DNA from: RHKX01 sp963784885
GTDB lineage: Bacteria > Actinomycetota > Thermoleophilia > Solirubrobacterales > 70-9
Reading direction: 5' to 3'
NCBI GenBank assembly: GCA_963784885.1
Contig: CAWATA010000001.1
Coordinates: 1 to 64,000 of the forward strand
Length of the DNA stretch: 64,000 nt
Made by a program: the position numbers and the translations under genes. Under the pieces are notes generated by a model. The model worked only from the letters and a program-made list of their open reading frames with translations, searched no databases and was not told the DNA's origin. Of this stretch, positions 42,174-51,851 are shown piece by piece (positions within the stretch are counted from its first letter, which is position 1; every line of letters begins with the position of its first letter).

Positions 42174-43466
42174 TCAGGGAGTCGGGGTGGCGGGAGCGGT
42201 GCCGCCGGAGGTGGTCGGCGCAGCGCCGGTCGGCGGCGCGGCGCCGGTCGGAGCGCCGTTGGGTCCGAGCGGGACGGCGCCTGGCGGCGCCTGGGCCTCG
42301 GGGTTGGTGGCGGGCGGCTGCGGCCCCTGCGGCAGCCCCTGCTGGGCGGAGCCGTCGATCGAGATCGTCGAGGTGCCGGGCTCGATCGGCTGGCGGGAGA
42401 GCACCGCCGGCGGCGCCGGCTGTCCCGGCGCCGGCAAGGCCGTGGGGGTCACGAAGTTGCTGCAGAGCTCGATCGTCTCCTCAGGGGCGCAGATCGTCCG
42501 CGGCGTCCACTTGTCGGTGAAGTCGGCCTGGAAATCGGAGGCGATCTGCTGCTGCTTGGCGGAGACGAGCTGCTGCTCGATCGCGGCGCTCGCCTCCGAC
42601 AGCGGCTGGGTCGTCTCCGGGTTGATCGCGGAGACCTCGAGCACGTAGTAGCCGCGGTCGGTCTTGAACGGCCCGACGATCTCGCCCTCCGAGGCCGAGA
42701 AGGCCTGCTCCTCGAGCTGCGGGTCGCCCTGGCCCGCGGTCAGACCCTCGAGCAGGCCGCCGCGATCCTTCGATGCCTGGTCCTGGGAGTACTGCTTGGC
42801 GACCTTCTTCCAGCTCGCATCGGAGTCGTCGGCCTCGAGCGCCTGCTTGGCCTTGTCGGCCTGCTCCTGCGAGGAGTTGAGGATCACCCTGACGTCACGG
42901 CTCGCCGGCTGGCGAAAGCTGTCGATGTTGACCTCGTAGAACTTCTTGACCTCGTCCTCGGAGACGTTCGGCTTGGTGACGACCTCCTGCTCGAGCTTGT
43001 CGCGCAGCAGCGTCAGCTCGACCTGCTCCTGGATGTCCTCGGGGCTGAACTTCGACTGCTCGACGAACTTCTGGAACTCCTTCTCGCTCGAGAAGGATTG
43101 CTCCTTGATCCGCTTCAGCTCCGCGTCGATGTCCGACTGATCGACGGTGATCCCGCGATCGGCGGCCTCACCCTTGACCCACTTGGCGAGGATCAGGCTC
43201 TGCATCGCCTGCTGGACGAGCGAGTCGTACTGGGGGTCGTTCGCGGCCGGGACCTTGGGTAGACCGCCCTGAGCCGCCGCCTGGTCGAGCGCCGAGTCGA
43301 GGTCGTCCTGGGTGATGTCCCCGTCGTCGACGGTGTCGACGAACGCGACGTCGCCCTCCGGCAGGCCGGGCTGGCCGAGGCCGCTCGTGGCGGCGACCAG
43401 CGCCACCGCCCCGACGAGGATCAGGGCGAGGACGATCGCAAGGTTGCGCTTCCGGGACCGCGACAC
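42174..43466 (-). CDS. PpiC/SurA-type extracytoplasmic peptidyl-prolyl isomerase
   Basis: 430 residues from GTG 43466. One N-terminal membrane helix (NLAIVLALILVGAVALVAAT) exports or anchors it. Residues 50-180 form a SurA-like chaperone domain (QAMQSLILAKWVKGEAADRG, then EEVKKFYEVN-type helices). Residues about 190-295 are a parvulin domain (VRVILNSSQEQADKAKQAL, YSQDQASKDRGGLLEGL, GPFKTDRGYYVLEV). The tail is Pro/Ala/Gly rich. It folds exported proteins. It starts after mfd on the same strand and ends 7 nt before mazG. Confidence 0.9.
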   Translation of the reverse strand: MSRSRKRNLAIVLALILVGAVALVAATSGLGQPGLPEGDVAFVDTVDDGDITQDDLDSALDQAAAQGGLPKVPAANDPQYDSLVQQAMQSLILAKWVKGEAADRGITVDQSDIDAELKRIKEQSFSSEKEFQKFVEQSKFSPEDIQEQVELTLLRDKLEQEVVTKPNVSEDEVKKFYEVNIDSFRQPASRDVRVILNSSQEQADKAKQALEADDSDASWKKVAKQYSQDQASKDRGGLLEGLTAGQGDPQLEEQAFSASEGEIVGPFKTDRGYYVLEVSAINPETTQPLSEASAAIEQQLVSAKQQQIASDFQADFTDKWTPRTICAPEETIELCSNFVTPTALPAPGQPAPPAVLSRQPIEPGTSTISIDGSAQQGLPQGPQPPATNPEAQAPPGAVPLGPNGAPTGAAPPTGAAPTTSGGTAPATPTP

Positions 43467-43526
43467 GAGGGGGAAAGATAACCAACCGGCGGGCGCGCCC
43501 GCGCAGCTTCGCTCCCGGAGGGCCGC

Positions 43527-46500
43527 TCAGGCGGCTTCGGCTGCCGGCTCGCGCGAGGCGGAGATCGCCTCGGTGAGCTCGGCGAGGCGGGCCACGCGAT
43601 CCGCCTCCGGCTCGTCCGCGCCGGGCGCGCGCAACGTCAGGCTGCCGTCGCGAGAGCTGTAGATCGCGTCCGCAAGCCGCTCGCGGATCCGGGCGACCCG
43701 GTCGGATTCGAAATCGAGCGGCTCGGCGACGATCCGGGCGCCACGGAGGACGAGGCTGCGGGCACCGTCGCGGCCGAGCTCGATCCGGGCGCGCTGGATC
43801 GCCAGCAGCGCCTCGATCGGCTCCGGCGGGGGGCCGAAGCGATCGCGCAGCTCGTCGTGCAGCGAGCGCAGCTCGCCCGGGGCGCGGGCGCCGGCGATCC
43901 GGCGATGGATGTCGATCTTCGCCGCCTCGTAGGGGACGTAGGAGGAGGGGACGAAGGCGGAGACGTCGGTGTCGACCCGGACCTCTTCGTCGGTCCGCTC
44001 GCCGCCACCGGCGGCGCGCAGCTCGGCGACGGCCTGATCGAGCATCTCGACGTAGAGCTCGAAGCCGATCGCGGCGACATGACCCGACTGCTCGGCTCCG
44101 AGCAGGTCGCCGGCCCCGCGCAACTCGAGGTCGCGCATCGCGATCCGGAAGCCCGACCCGAGCTCGGTGTGGTCGGCGAGCGTCGCCAACCGGGCTGCCG
44201 CCTCGCGGGTCACGCCCTCCTCGGAGGGATAGAGCATGTAGGCGTAGGCGCGCTCGCGGGAGCGGCCCACGCGGCCGCGGATCTGGTACGCCTGCGCAAG
44301 CCCGAGGTTGTCGGCACGCTCGACGATCAGGGTGTTGGCGGCGGGGACGTCGAGCCCCGACTCGATGATGGTCGTGGCGACGAGCACGTCCGCCTCCCCG
44401 CGCAGAAACGTGAGCATCGTGGCCTCGAGCTCACCCTCGTCGAGTTGCCCGTGCGCCTCGATGAAGCGCGCCTCCGGAACCAGGGCCCGCAGCCGCTCGG
44501 CGGTGTCGTGGAGCGTCTCGACGCGGTTGTGGAGGAAGAAGGCCTGCCCGTCGCGCCGGACTTCGCGGCGCAACGCCTCGGCGACCAGCTCCTCGTCATA
44601 AGGGCCGACGTAGGTCCGGACCGGACGGCGGCCCTCCGGTGGGGTCTCGATCACGGATATGTCGCGCAGGCCGGCGAGGCTCATCTGCATCGTCCGCGGG
44701 ATCGGCGTCGCCGACATCGCGAGCACGTCGACCTTGAGCTTGAGCTGGCGCAGCAGCTCCTTCTGCTTGACGCCGAATCGCTGCTCCTCATCGATCACGA
44801 GCAGGCCGAGGTCACGGGCCCGGACGTCGCGCGAGAGCACCCGGTGGGTGCCGATCAGGATGTCGACCGACCCGTCGGCGAACCCGGCCAGCGCCTTCTT
44901 CACCTCGGCCGGCTTCCGCAGCCGGGAGACCATCTCGATCTCGTAGGGGAAGTCGCGAAGGCGCTCTCCGAAGGTGCCGAAGTGCTGGGTGGCGAGGATC
45001 GTCGTCGGCACCAGCACCAGCACCTGCTTGCTGTCCGCAAGCGCCTTCTGTGCCGCCCGGATCGCGACCTCGGTCTTGCCGTAGCCGACGTCACCGCAGA
45101 TCAGCCGGTCCATCGGGCGTTCCGACTCCATGTCGGCCTTGACCGCCTCGATCGCCTCGAGCTGGTCGGCCGTCTCGCGGAACGGGAACGAACGCTCGAG
45201 CCGTAGCTGCCACTCGCCGTCGGGCGAGAAGCCGTGGCCGCGGCGCGCCTGCCGCTCTGCGTAGAGGTTGATCAGCTCGCCCGCCAGCTCCCGGGCGGAG
45301 CGTCGCGCCCGGGCCTTCATCTGGCTCCAGCGCTTGCCGCCGAGCTTCGAGAGCTCGGGGTGCTCGCCGCCGACGTAGCGGGTGATCTTCGCCAGCTGCT
45401 CGGCCGGGACGAGGACCTTGTCGCCGTCGCGGTACTCGAGCTCGAGGTAGTCGCGGGTGATCCCGGCGACCGTCCGGGTGTCGAACCCGGCGAAGCGGGC
45501 GACGCCGTGGTCCTCGTGAACGACGTGCTCGCCGGCCGCGAGGTCGCCGAGCGAGGCCAGCCTGCCGCCGGTCGGGGCCGGGGCGGCGGCGCGGCGGCGA
45601 TGGACGAGCCGGCGGAACGGGACCACAGCGAGCCGCAGCGACGGCGAGACGAAGCCGTCGGCGACGCGGGCCTCGGCGAACAGCACAGCCGGATCGGCCG
45701 GCAGCGGCCCCGCGTCGAGCAGCTTCGGGGTCAGTCGATCGAGCGCGTAGCGGGCTCGCTCGGCCTCGCCGATCCGCTCGAACGCGACGACGGTCGTGTA
45801 GCCGGACCGCGTCTGCTTCTCGAGCTCGGGCTCCGCCTCGGCGAGGCTGCGCGCCGCCGATACCGGGATCGAGCCCCGGAACGCCTCCTCGCCCGATCCC
45901 GCGTCTCCCGCGTCGTCGGCTACGCCGCCCATGCAGAGAACCGCACGCGCCCGCAGCGGATCGCGGACGGCGACGTAGAGCTTCGCGACGTCCTCGTCGT
46001 GGATCGCCGCCCGGACGTCGGTGAGGTGGTCGTCGAGGGCCGCGTCGAGCTCGTCGGGGGCGGCTATGACGATCGCCGTGCGCTCGTCGATGAGGTCGAG
46101 GAACGCGCCGAAGCGGTCGGTCGGGAGGAGCTCGGCGAGTGGCCGCTCGGCGCCCTCCTCCTCGGCGTCGGCGAGCGCTTCGGTGGCGAGCAGACGATGG
46201 TCGGGATCGATCTCGGCTGCGGGATCGAGCTCGATCCGCTCGGCCTCACCGAGCGAGCGCTGCGTGAACGTCGAAAACCAGCGGATCGACTCGATCTCGT
46301 CGCCGAACAGCTCGATCCGGGCGGGCTGATCGACGGTCGAGCCGAAGACGTCGAGGATGCCGCCGCGGACCGCGAACTGGCCGCGGTCCTCGACCTGCTC
46401 GACTCGCTCGTAGCCCGACCCCGCGAGGAGCTCGGCGACGTCGGCGAGGTCGATCTCCTCGCCCCTGGTGAGCGCGAAGCCGGCGGGTCGCAGCGAGGCA

Positions 46501-46922
46501 TCCGGGACGGCTTCGGCGAGCGCGACGGCGCTTGCCACGACGACGGGCGGCTCGCCGTCGTCCTCGCCGACCAGAGCATCGAGCGCGGCGATCCGCAGGC
46601 CGACGAGATGCGGGGGCGGCGCCAGGTGCGACTCGTACCCGGTGCCGCGAGAGGGGTAATAGCGGACGCGGCGCGGCTCGAGGTAAGCGCCGAGCTCTGA
46701 GGCGAGGTCGCGGGCGCCACGGTCGTCGGCGGCGACGCAGAGGATCGGCCGCCCGCCGAGGCCGGGCTCGGCCTCCGCCAGCGCCGCGAGGAGGAAGGGG
46801 CGCAGCCCCGCCGAGACGGGGGCGGCGAGCTCGTCGCCCGGCTCGGCCTTCGCGACGCGGCCCGCCAGCGCCGCGAAGGCGGCGTCGGCTTCGGCGATCT
46901 CGAGGAGCGGGCGGAGCGGCAC
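43527..46922 (-). CDS. mfd: Transcription-repair coupling factor Mfd
   Basis: 1131 residues from GTG 46922, normal for the family. Domains in order: UvrB-like D1a/D2/D1b (RVRYYPSRGTGYESHLAPPP, RGGILDVFGS); the RNA-polymerase-interacting RID (GEHVVHEDHGVARFAGFD); translocase domains with Walker A ICGDVGYGKTEVAIRA, motif II LLVIDEEQRFG, MSATPIPRTMQMSL and GRVGRSRERAYAY; the TRG motif region; and a C-terminal autoinhibitory D7. It pushes stalled RNA polymerase off DNA lesions and recruits UvrA. It starts 7 nt after the crotonase gene ends. Confidence 0.97.
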   Translation of the reverse strand: MPLRPLLEIAEADAAFAALAGRVAKAEPGDELAAPVSAGLRPFLLAALAEAEPGLGGRPILCVAADDRGARDLASELGAYLEPRRVRYYPSRGTGYESHLAPPPHLVGLRIAALDALVGEDDGEPPVVVASAVALAEAVPDASLRPAGFALTRGEEIDLADVAELLAGSGYERVEQVEDRGQFAVRGGILDVFGSTVDQPARIELFGDEIESIRWFSTFTQRSLGEAERIELDPAAEIDPDHRLLATEALADAEEEGAERPLAELLPTDRFGAFLDLIDERTAIVIAAPDELDAALDDHLTDVRAAIHDEDVAKLYVAVRDPLRARAVLCMGGVADDAGDAGSGEEAFRGSIPVSAARSLAEAEPELEKQTRSGYTTVVAFERIGEAERARYALDRLTPKLLDAGPLPADPAVLFAEARVADGFVSPSLRLAVVPFRRLVHRRRAAAPAPTGGRLASLGDLAAGEHVVHEDHGVARFAGFDTRTVAGITRDYLELEYRDGDKVLVPAEQLAKITRYVGGEHPELSKLGGKRWSQMKARARRSARELAGELINLYAERQARRGHGFSPDGEWQLRLERSFPFRETADQLEAIEAVKADMESERPMDRLICGDVGYGKTEVAIRAAQKALADSKQVLVLVPTTILATQHFGTFGERLRDFPYEIEMVSRLRKPAEVKKALAGFADGSVDILIGTHRVLSRDVRARDLGLLVIDEEQRFGVKQKELLRQLKLKVDVLAMSATPIPRTMQMSLAGLRDISVIETPPEGRRPVRTYVGPYDEELVAEALRREVRRDGQAFFLHNRVETLHDTAERLRALVPEARFIEAHGQLDEGELEATMLTFLRGEADVLVATTIIESGLDVPAANTLIVERADNLGLAQAYQIRGRVGRSRERAYAYMLYPSEEGVTREAAARLATLADHTELGSGFRIAMRDLELRGAGDLLGAEQSGHVAAIGFELYVEMLDQAVAELRAAGGGERTDEEVRVDTDVSAFVPSSYVPYEAAKIDIHRRIAGARAPGELRSLHDELRDRFGPPPEPIEALLAIQRARIELGRDGARSLVLRGARIVAEPLDFESDRVARIRERLADAIYSSRDGSLTLRAPGADEPEADRVARLAELTEAISASREPAAEAA

Positions 46923-46929
46923 CGGGCGG

Positions 46930-47655
46930 TCAGGCTTTGTAGCCCAGGCCGGGGCCCTCGCTCTGCCACTGCACCTGGCCCGCGCCCTCGGCGCGGGAGC
47001 GGTCCTCGACGCCGTCCCAGGCGTGCAGCATCTCCTTGATCCGGCTGACCGACTCGGGCGGGTGCTCGGAGACCTGGGTGGCGAGCTGGAGGGCGGCCTC
47101 CTCGGTCCGCGGCGCCGGCGCCACCTTGTGGACGATGCCCCAGCGGAACGCCTCGTCGACCGCGATCTCCTTCGAGGTGAGCAGCAGGTACTTCGCGACC
47201 GAGAGGCCACAGAGCGTGACCAGGCGGGCCGGGCCGACCGGGACGCCGAGACCGGCGCCGGGGAAGCGCAGGCGCATGTTCGAGCCGCCGACCCGGAGGT
47301 CGCAGGCGACGGCGATCTCGGCCCCGCCCCCGACGCAGGCGCCGTGGCAGGCGGCGATCGTCGGGCGCGGGAATCCCGTCAGCCCGTCGTAGAGGTCGGC
47401 GAAGAGCTGCATGCGCCGGATCGCGCCATCGCGGTCGAGATCCTCGCGGACGTCGGCGCCGGCGGAGAAGCCCATGTGGTCGGTCGAGGAGAGCACGAGC
47501 ACCCGCAGGTCCTCGTCGCCGCGGGCGGCCTCGAGGTGCTCGAGCAGCTCCTCGAGCATCCGGGTGTTGATCGCGTTCCGCGCCTCGGGGCGGTCGAGCC
47601 GCAGGAGCCCGACGCCGTTGCCGTCGCGTTCGTAGGTGGTCAGTGCGTCGTCCAT
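46930..47655 (-). CDS. Enoyl-CoA hydratase/isomerase (crotonase) family protein
   Basis: 241 residues from ATG 47655. Crotonase motifs are RPEARNAINTRMLEEL, the first oxyanion loop GFSAGADVRED and the second ACHGACVGGGAEIAVACD. Glu is present in GGGAEIA, but the second usual catalytic Glu (about 20 residues later) is Gly/Pro here (FPGAGLGVPVG), so hydratase activity is uncertain and an isomerase, hydrolase or other crotonase reaction is possible. It is embedded between pth and mfd with 1- and 7-nt gaps. Confidence 0.85.
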   Translation of the reverse strand: MDDALTTYERDGNGVGLLRLDRPEARNAINTRMLEELLEHLEAARGDEDLRVLVLSSTDHMGFSAGADVREDLDRDGAIRRMQLFADLYDGLTGFPRPTIAACHGACVGGGAEIAVACDLRVGGSNMRLRFPGAGLGVPVGPARLVTLCGLSVAKYLLLTSKEIAVDEAFRWGIVHKVAPAPRTEEAALQLATQVSEHPPESVSRIKEMLHAWDGVEDRSRAEGAGQVQWQSEGPGLGYKA

Positions 47656-47656
47656 C

Positions 47657-48280
47657 TCAGTCCTCGTTCCCGTCGGGTTCGCCGGCGATCTCGTCGATCA
47701 GCCGCTCGGTTTCGTCCGCGGCGGCGGCGATCAGCGCCGCGACCTCCTCGCGCCCCTCGGAGAAGCGGCCGAGGACGTGCCTGGAGACGATCTCGGGGTC
47801 GGTCGAGTCGGGCCGGCCGACCCCGATCCTGACACGCCGGAAGTCGCGGCTGCCGAGCCCGCGTTCGAGGCTCTTCAGTCCGTTGTGCCCGGCGACGCCG
47901 CCGCCGAGCTTCGTCCGGACCTCGCCGAACGGCAAATCGATCTCGTCGTGGAGCGCGATGACGCGGTCGAGCGGCACGCCGTAGGAACCGCGCGCGGGGC
48001 CGGCGGCGTTACCCGACTCGTTCATGTAGGTCTGCGGCAGCAGAATCGCGGCGCGGGGCCCGCCGGGCCGGATCCTGCCGCTGGTCACGAGCCCGCCGAA
48101 GCGGCTCTTCGCGCGTGGCAGCTCCCAGCGCCCGCTCAGTGCGTCGGCGACCTCGAAGCCGGCGTTGTGGCGGGTTCCGGCGTAGCGACTGCCGGGATTG
48201 CCGAGGCCGACGATCAGGAAGTCGGCGGACCCGGAGTCCCCTGCGCCGCCGGAGCCACCGCGGCGGCCGAACCGGGGCAC
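47657..48280 (-). CDS. pth: Peptidyl-tRNA hydrolase
   Basis: 207 residues from GTG 48280. It releases tRNA from stalled peptidyl-tRNA. Motifs are FLIVGLGNPGSRYAGTRHNAGF with the catalytic His, LPQTYMNESG with Asn, VIALHDEIDLPFGEVRTKLGGG with Asp, and GHNGLKSL. A short Gly/Ser-rich N-terminal extension precedes the core. The rplY stop lies 6 nt upstream, the standard pair. Confidence 0.95.
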   Translation of the reverse strand: MPRFGRRGGSGGAGDSGSADFLIVGLGNPGSRYAGTRHNAGFEVADALSGRWELPRAKSRFGGLVTSGRIRPGGPRAAILLPQTYMNESGNAAGPARGSYGVPLDRVIALHDEIDLPFGEVRTKLGGGVAGHNGLKSLERGLGSRDFRRVRIGVGRPDSTDPEIVSRHVLGRFSEGREEVAALIAAAADETERLIDEIAGEPDGNED

Positions 48281-48286
48281 CGGCGA

Positions 48287-48979
48287 CTAGTCCTCGGAGC
48301 CCGAGTCGCCCTCGTCGCCGCCGGACTCCTCGGCGCCGGCCTCTTCGCCTTCGCCCTCGCCCTCGCCGACGAGCTCGGTCTCCTCCTCGACCTCGGGCTC
48401 CTCCTCGGCCACGCGGGGCGGGTTGAGCGTCGCGATCGTGATCTCCTCGGGCAGGTCGGCGGCGAACTTGGCGCCCTCCGGCGGCGTGATCGAGTCGAGC
48501 TGGATCGTGTCGCCGATGGCCATGGCGGAGACGTCGACGACGAGCCCCTCGTCGGGGATGTCGGTCGGCAGCGCCTCGATCGTGATCTCGCGGGTGACGT
48601 GTTCGAGGATGCCGCCCTCCTTGACGCCTGGGGCATCCTCGACGCCCGCGAGCTCGATCGCGATGTCGGCCTGGATCTCCTGCTTGAGATCGACCTGCTG
48701 GCAGTCGATGTGGACGAGGTCGCCACGGACCGGGTGGCGCTGCTCCTCCTTGACGACGACCGGGACCTTCCCCTCCCCCTCGATGTCGAGGTCGAAGAGC
48801 GCATGGCCCTCGTTGATGAAGAGCGACAGGTCATGGGCGTCGGCCTGGAACGGGCGCGCATCGGCGCCGCCGGTGTAGACGACTCCGGGCACGAGCCCCT
48901 GCCGGCGCAGGCGGCGCGCTGTGCGGGAGCCGAACTCGGTACGGCCGGAGACCTTGAAACTGGGACGGGTGGTGGCCAT
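48287..48979 (-). CDS. rplY: Ribosomal protein bL25 (Ctc/TL5 form)
   Basis: 230 residues from ATG 48979. The N-terminal 5S rRNA-binding domain runs to about residue 90 (GRTEFGSRTARRLRRQGLVP, GVVYTGG, VKEEQRHPVRGDLVHIDCQQV). The C-terminal beta-domain of the long Ctc form follows (LPTDIPDEGLVVDVSAMAIGDTIQL). The end is an acidic tail from about residue 190. First gene of the rplY-pth-crotonase-mfd run. Confidence 0.95.
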   Translation of the reverse strand: MATTRPSFKVSGRTEFGSRTARRLRRQGLVPGVVYTGGADARPFQADAHDLSLFINEGHALFDLDIEGEGKVPVVVKEEQRHPVRGDLVHIDCQQVDLKQEIQADIAIELAGVEDAPGVKEGGILEHVTREITIEALPTDIPDEGLVVDVSAMAIGDTIQLDSITPPEGAKFAADLPEEITIATLNPPRVAEEEPEVEEETELVGEGEGEGEEAGAEESGGDEGDSGSED

Positions 48980-49035
48980 CGGGCAGGGCAGGATAGAGAG
49001 TTCGGGCGCTCGGGCGCCGCACGGTGCCGCGCCGC

Positions 49036-49779
49036 CTACTGCAGCAGGCGCGGGTCGTTGGAGACGATCCCGTCGACCCCGATGTCCCGCAATCTCGCGA
49101 CGGCTCCTGCGTCGTCCACGGTCCAGGCGATCAGCTCGATGCCGAGCTCGCCCGTGACCGCCGCGAGCCGCTCGGTCGCCAGCCGGTGGAAGATCCAGAT
49201 CGCGGCCACGCCGATCTCGGGGGCCCGGCGGCGGGCGTGACCCGGGAAGCGGCGGCGCATCAGCTCGAGCGCGGCGCCGACCGCCGGGCGGGCCACGGTC
49301 GACCGGTCCCAGGGGCGGGTGACGAGCGGATAGGTCCAGCCGAGGCGAAGACCCGGCTCGAGCGCCGCGATCCGGGCGAGGCTCTTGACGTACATGGTCG
49401 AGACCATCGAGCGCTCGACCAGACCGCGCTCCTGAAGCGCCCGTACGAGCTCGTCTTCGCGGCCGGCGAGCTTCAGGTCGCAGTCGATCTCGACCCGATC
49501 GAGCGGCGGGCGCGTGAAGGCGTCGAGCGCATCGGCGAGGGTCAGGACCGGACGCGTGGCGGCGTCGCGCCAGTCGTGGGCGACGACGAGGGGCGTCCGG
49601 CGGTCCGGTGGCAGGCCGGGGGCGCCGTCGCGAAGCCGGAGGACATCGAACTCGATCATGTCGACGCCGACCTCGACGGCACGCTCGAAGCTCGCGACGG
49701 TGTTCCCCTCGACGAGGTCGGCCGCACCCTTGTGCCCGACCCTGCGGATTGAAGGTTTCGGCGCCCGGGGGCCGCTCAC
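49036..49779 (-). CDS. Glycerophosphodiester phosphodiesterase (GDPD) family protein
   Basis: 247 residues from GTG 49779, overlapping the upstream stop by 4 nt. A TIM barrel with the GDPD signature: RRVGHKGAADLVEGNTVASF (His and ENT-like Asn-Thr), MIEFDVLRL (Glu and Asp metal ligands), LVVAHDW (catalytic His), VEIDCDLK, and at the end IELIAWTVDDAGAVARLRDIGVDGIVSNDP. It hydrolyses glycerophosphodiesters to glycerol-3-phosphate. No signal peptide, so it works in the cytoplasm on recycled phospholipid head groups. Confidence 0.92.
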   Translation of the reverse strand: MSGPRAPKPSIRRVGHKGAADLVEGNTVASFERAVEVGVDMIEFDVLRLRDGAPGLPPDRRTPLVVAHDWRDAATRPVLTLADALDAFTRPPLDRVEIDCDLKLAGREDELVRALQERGLVERSMVSTMYVKSLARIAALEPGLRLGWTYPLVTRPWDRSTVARPAVGAALELMRRRFPGHARRRAPEIGVAAIWIFHRLATERLAAVTGELGIELIAWTVDDAGAVARLRDIGVDGIVSNDPRLLQ

Positions 49780-50141
49780 CGGCGTTCGCGGCGGCGCCGC
49801 GGGCGCTCGGACCCGCTCGAGGGCTCGTCATCCAGTGCCAGCTGCTCGGGGTCGGAACCGGAGCCGGCTGCAGGGCCGAGGCGCTCCAGCCGCTCGGTCA
49901 CGAGCAGGCGCAGGATCGCGCCGGCGGCGGCGAGCAGGCCGGCCGCCGTGAGGCCGCCGGCGAGGGCGCCGAGGGCGGCGACCCCGCGTCCCTGCTTCTC
50001 GAGATCCTCGAGGATCGGCGCCGCATTCTCGGATCCGGCGACGACGATCGCAGCGACGACCGAGAGCAGGAGGACGATCCCGGCCACCCAGGTGAGACTC
50101 CGCGCGAGCAGCTCGTACCACTCGAGGGTGGCGCGATTCAT
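49776..50141 (-). CDS. Small two-helix membrane protein
   Basis: 121 residues from ATG 50141. Two membrane helices (LTWVAGIVLLLSVVAAIVVAG and VAALGALAGGLTAAGLLAAAGAIL), a short outside loop and a charged cytoplasmic tail ending in a basic RPRRRRERR. No family is recognised. Translation is coupled to the GDPD gene by a 4-nt overlap, and it lies 10 nt after the MFS gene. Confidence 0.7.
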   Translation of the reverse strand: MNRATLEWYELLARSLTWVAGIVLLLSVVAAIVVAGSENAAPILEDLEKQGRGVAALGALAGGLTAAGLLAAAGAILRLLVTERLERLGPAAGSGSDPEQLALDDEPSSGSERPRRRRERR

Positions 50142-50151
50142 GGCGTGAACA

Positions 50152-51723
50152 CTACTCGGAGGTCGCCTCAGGATCGGGGGTGCGCCCGAGATCGAGCACG
50201 GCGACGAGGAACCCGATGACGGCGACCGCTGCGATGACGCGGAAGCTCGTTTGGACGCCCTGCGCGAACGACTCGCCGACCAGCTGCTCGATCTCCGCGG
50301 TCACCCGTGACGGCAGCCCGGCGAGCGCGTCGGCGGCCGCGTCGGTGCCGGCCAGGGTGCCGTGGAGGACGGCCTGCTCGTGACCGGTCAGAGTGACGCT
50401 GGTCTCGCTGCTGACGAGGTCGCCGAGCTGACTCTCGGAAGAGCTGGTGAAGATCGCAGTCGAGATCCCGAGTCCGACGGCGCCGCCTGCGATCTGGAAC
50501 ATGTAGACGATCCCGCCGGCGAGGCTGCTGCGAGCGGCGGAGAGGGCCGTGACGGCCACCGTCGTCACCGACGGGTAGAAGAGGCCGCAGCCGATCCCGA
50601 TCCCGAGCAGCCCCGGGACGACGTCGGCGTAGCCGGCGTCCGGGCCGATCAGGATCGCCAGCAGGATCGATCCGAGCGCGATCATGCCGGTGCCGGCGCC
50701 GACGACGACCCGCATCCCGACCTTGTTGTAGAGCGGGCCCGCGATGAACGACGTGAGCGCGAACGTTGCGAGCATCGGCAGCATCCCGAGACCCGCCTCG
50801 ACCGTCGAGTAGTCGAGGATCTTCTCGAAGAACTGGGGCACGTAGAGCACCGCGGAGAAGAAGACCGCCGACAGCAGCAGGACCGTGAGGCAGGCCGCCC
50901 GGAAGCGCTTGTTGGCGATGACGTCGGGTGGGATCAGCGCCCGGTCGCCGGCGCGGCGCTCGACCACCGCGAACGAGACCATCAGCACGGCTGCGACGAC
51001 GAGCATCGCCAGGATGCGGACGTCGGTCCAACCCCAGTCGACCGCCTGGTCGAGCGCGAGCAACAGCAGGACGAGGCTGCCTGAGATCGTCGCCATTCCC
51101 GCGTAGTCGATCCGCTCGTCCTCCAGCTCCTGCGGCTGGTCGACGTAGCGCCAGGTCACGTACATCGCGAACGCGGCGATCGGGACGTTGAGGACGAAGA
51201 TCCAGCGCCAGTCGAGCGCCTCGGTGAGGACGCCGCCGACGAGCGGGCCGACCGCGTTGCCGATCCCGGCGACCCCGAGGATCAGCCCACCCGCCAGCCC
51301 CGCCTTCGACTCCGGCAGCGCCGCGAAAGTCATCCCGAGGATCGCCGGCCACATCAGTGCGCCGCCGATCCCCATCCCGACGCGGGCGCCGATCAGGACG
51401 CCGAGGTCGGGGGCGACGGCGCCGATCGCTGAGAACGCGGCGAAGAGGATCGAGCCGATGAAGAAGATCCGCCGGCGCCCGAACATGTCCGCGAGACGGC
51501 CGCCGGAGACGATCGCCATTCCGAACACCAGCGCGTAGGCGTTGATCACCCACTGGACGCTGCCGACGTCGGCGTCGAGGTCGCCCTCGATCGCCGGCAG
51601 CGCCACGTTCAGGGCGGTGAAGTCGTTGGCGATGACGAAGACGCCGAGCCCCATCGCCACCAGGGCCATGAACGTCCCCGGTGCGAGCTTGTCGCCGTCC
51701 TCCGCGGTCGCTGCGCCTCCCAT
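50152..51723 (-). CDS. MFS multidrug efflux pump, DHA2 family
   Basis: 523 residues from ATG 51723 with about 14 membrane helices, the DHA2 count. Motifs are FVIANDFTALNVALPAIEGDL in helix 1, VINAYALVFGMAIVSGGRLADMFGRRR (motif A with GRLADMFGRRR), GARVGMGIGGALMWPA, and motif C-like VAGIGNAVGPLVGG of drug-proton antiporters. It exports drugs or lipids using the proton gradient. No regulator lies beside it; hairpin element H4 lies between it and prs. Confidence 0.92.
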   Translation of the reverse strand: MGGAATAEDGDKLAPGTFMALVAMGLGVFVIANDFTALNVALPAIEGDLDADVGSVQWVINAYALVFGMAIVSGGRLADMFGRRRIFFIGSILFAAFSAIGAVAPDLGVLIGARVGMGIGGALMWPAILGMTFAALPESKAGLAGGLILGVAGIGNAVGPLVGGVLTEALDWRWIFVLNVPIAAFAMYVTWRYVDQPQELEDERIDYAGMATISGSLVLLLLALDQAVDWGWTDVRILAMLVVAAVLMVSFAVVERRAGDRALIPPDVIANKRFRAACLTVLLLSAVFFSAVLYVPQFFEKILDYSTVEAGLGMLPMLATFALTSFIAGPLYNKVGMRVVVGAGTGMIALGSILLAILIGPDAGYADVVPGLLGIGIGCGLFYPSVTTVAVTALSAARSSLAGGIVYMFQIAGGAVGLGISTAIFTSSSESQLGDLVSSETSVTLTGHEQAVLHGTLAGTDAAADALAGLPSRVTAEIEQLVGESFAQGVQTSFRVIAAVAVIGFLVAVLDLGRTPDPEATSE

Positions 51724-51851
51724 GCGCCAGGACCCTATTAGTGCGGCGCGAGGGCCGATCGGCAGACCACGCGGCTCCGGCTCTTCGGAGTTCGCCGCGC
51801 GGCCCGCCGCTCGACCCTCTCCGAGGTACGGAAGCCCAACCCCCGGATGGA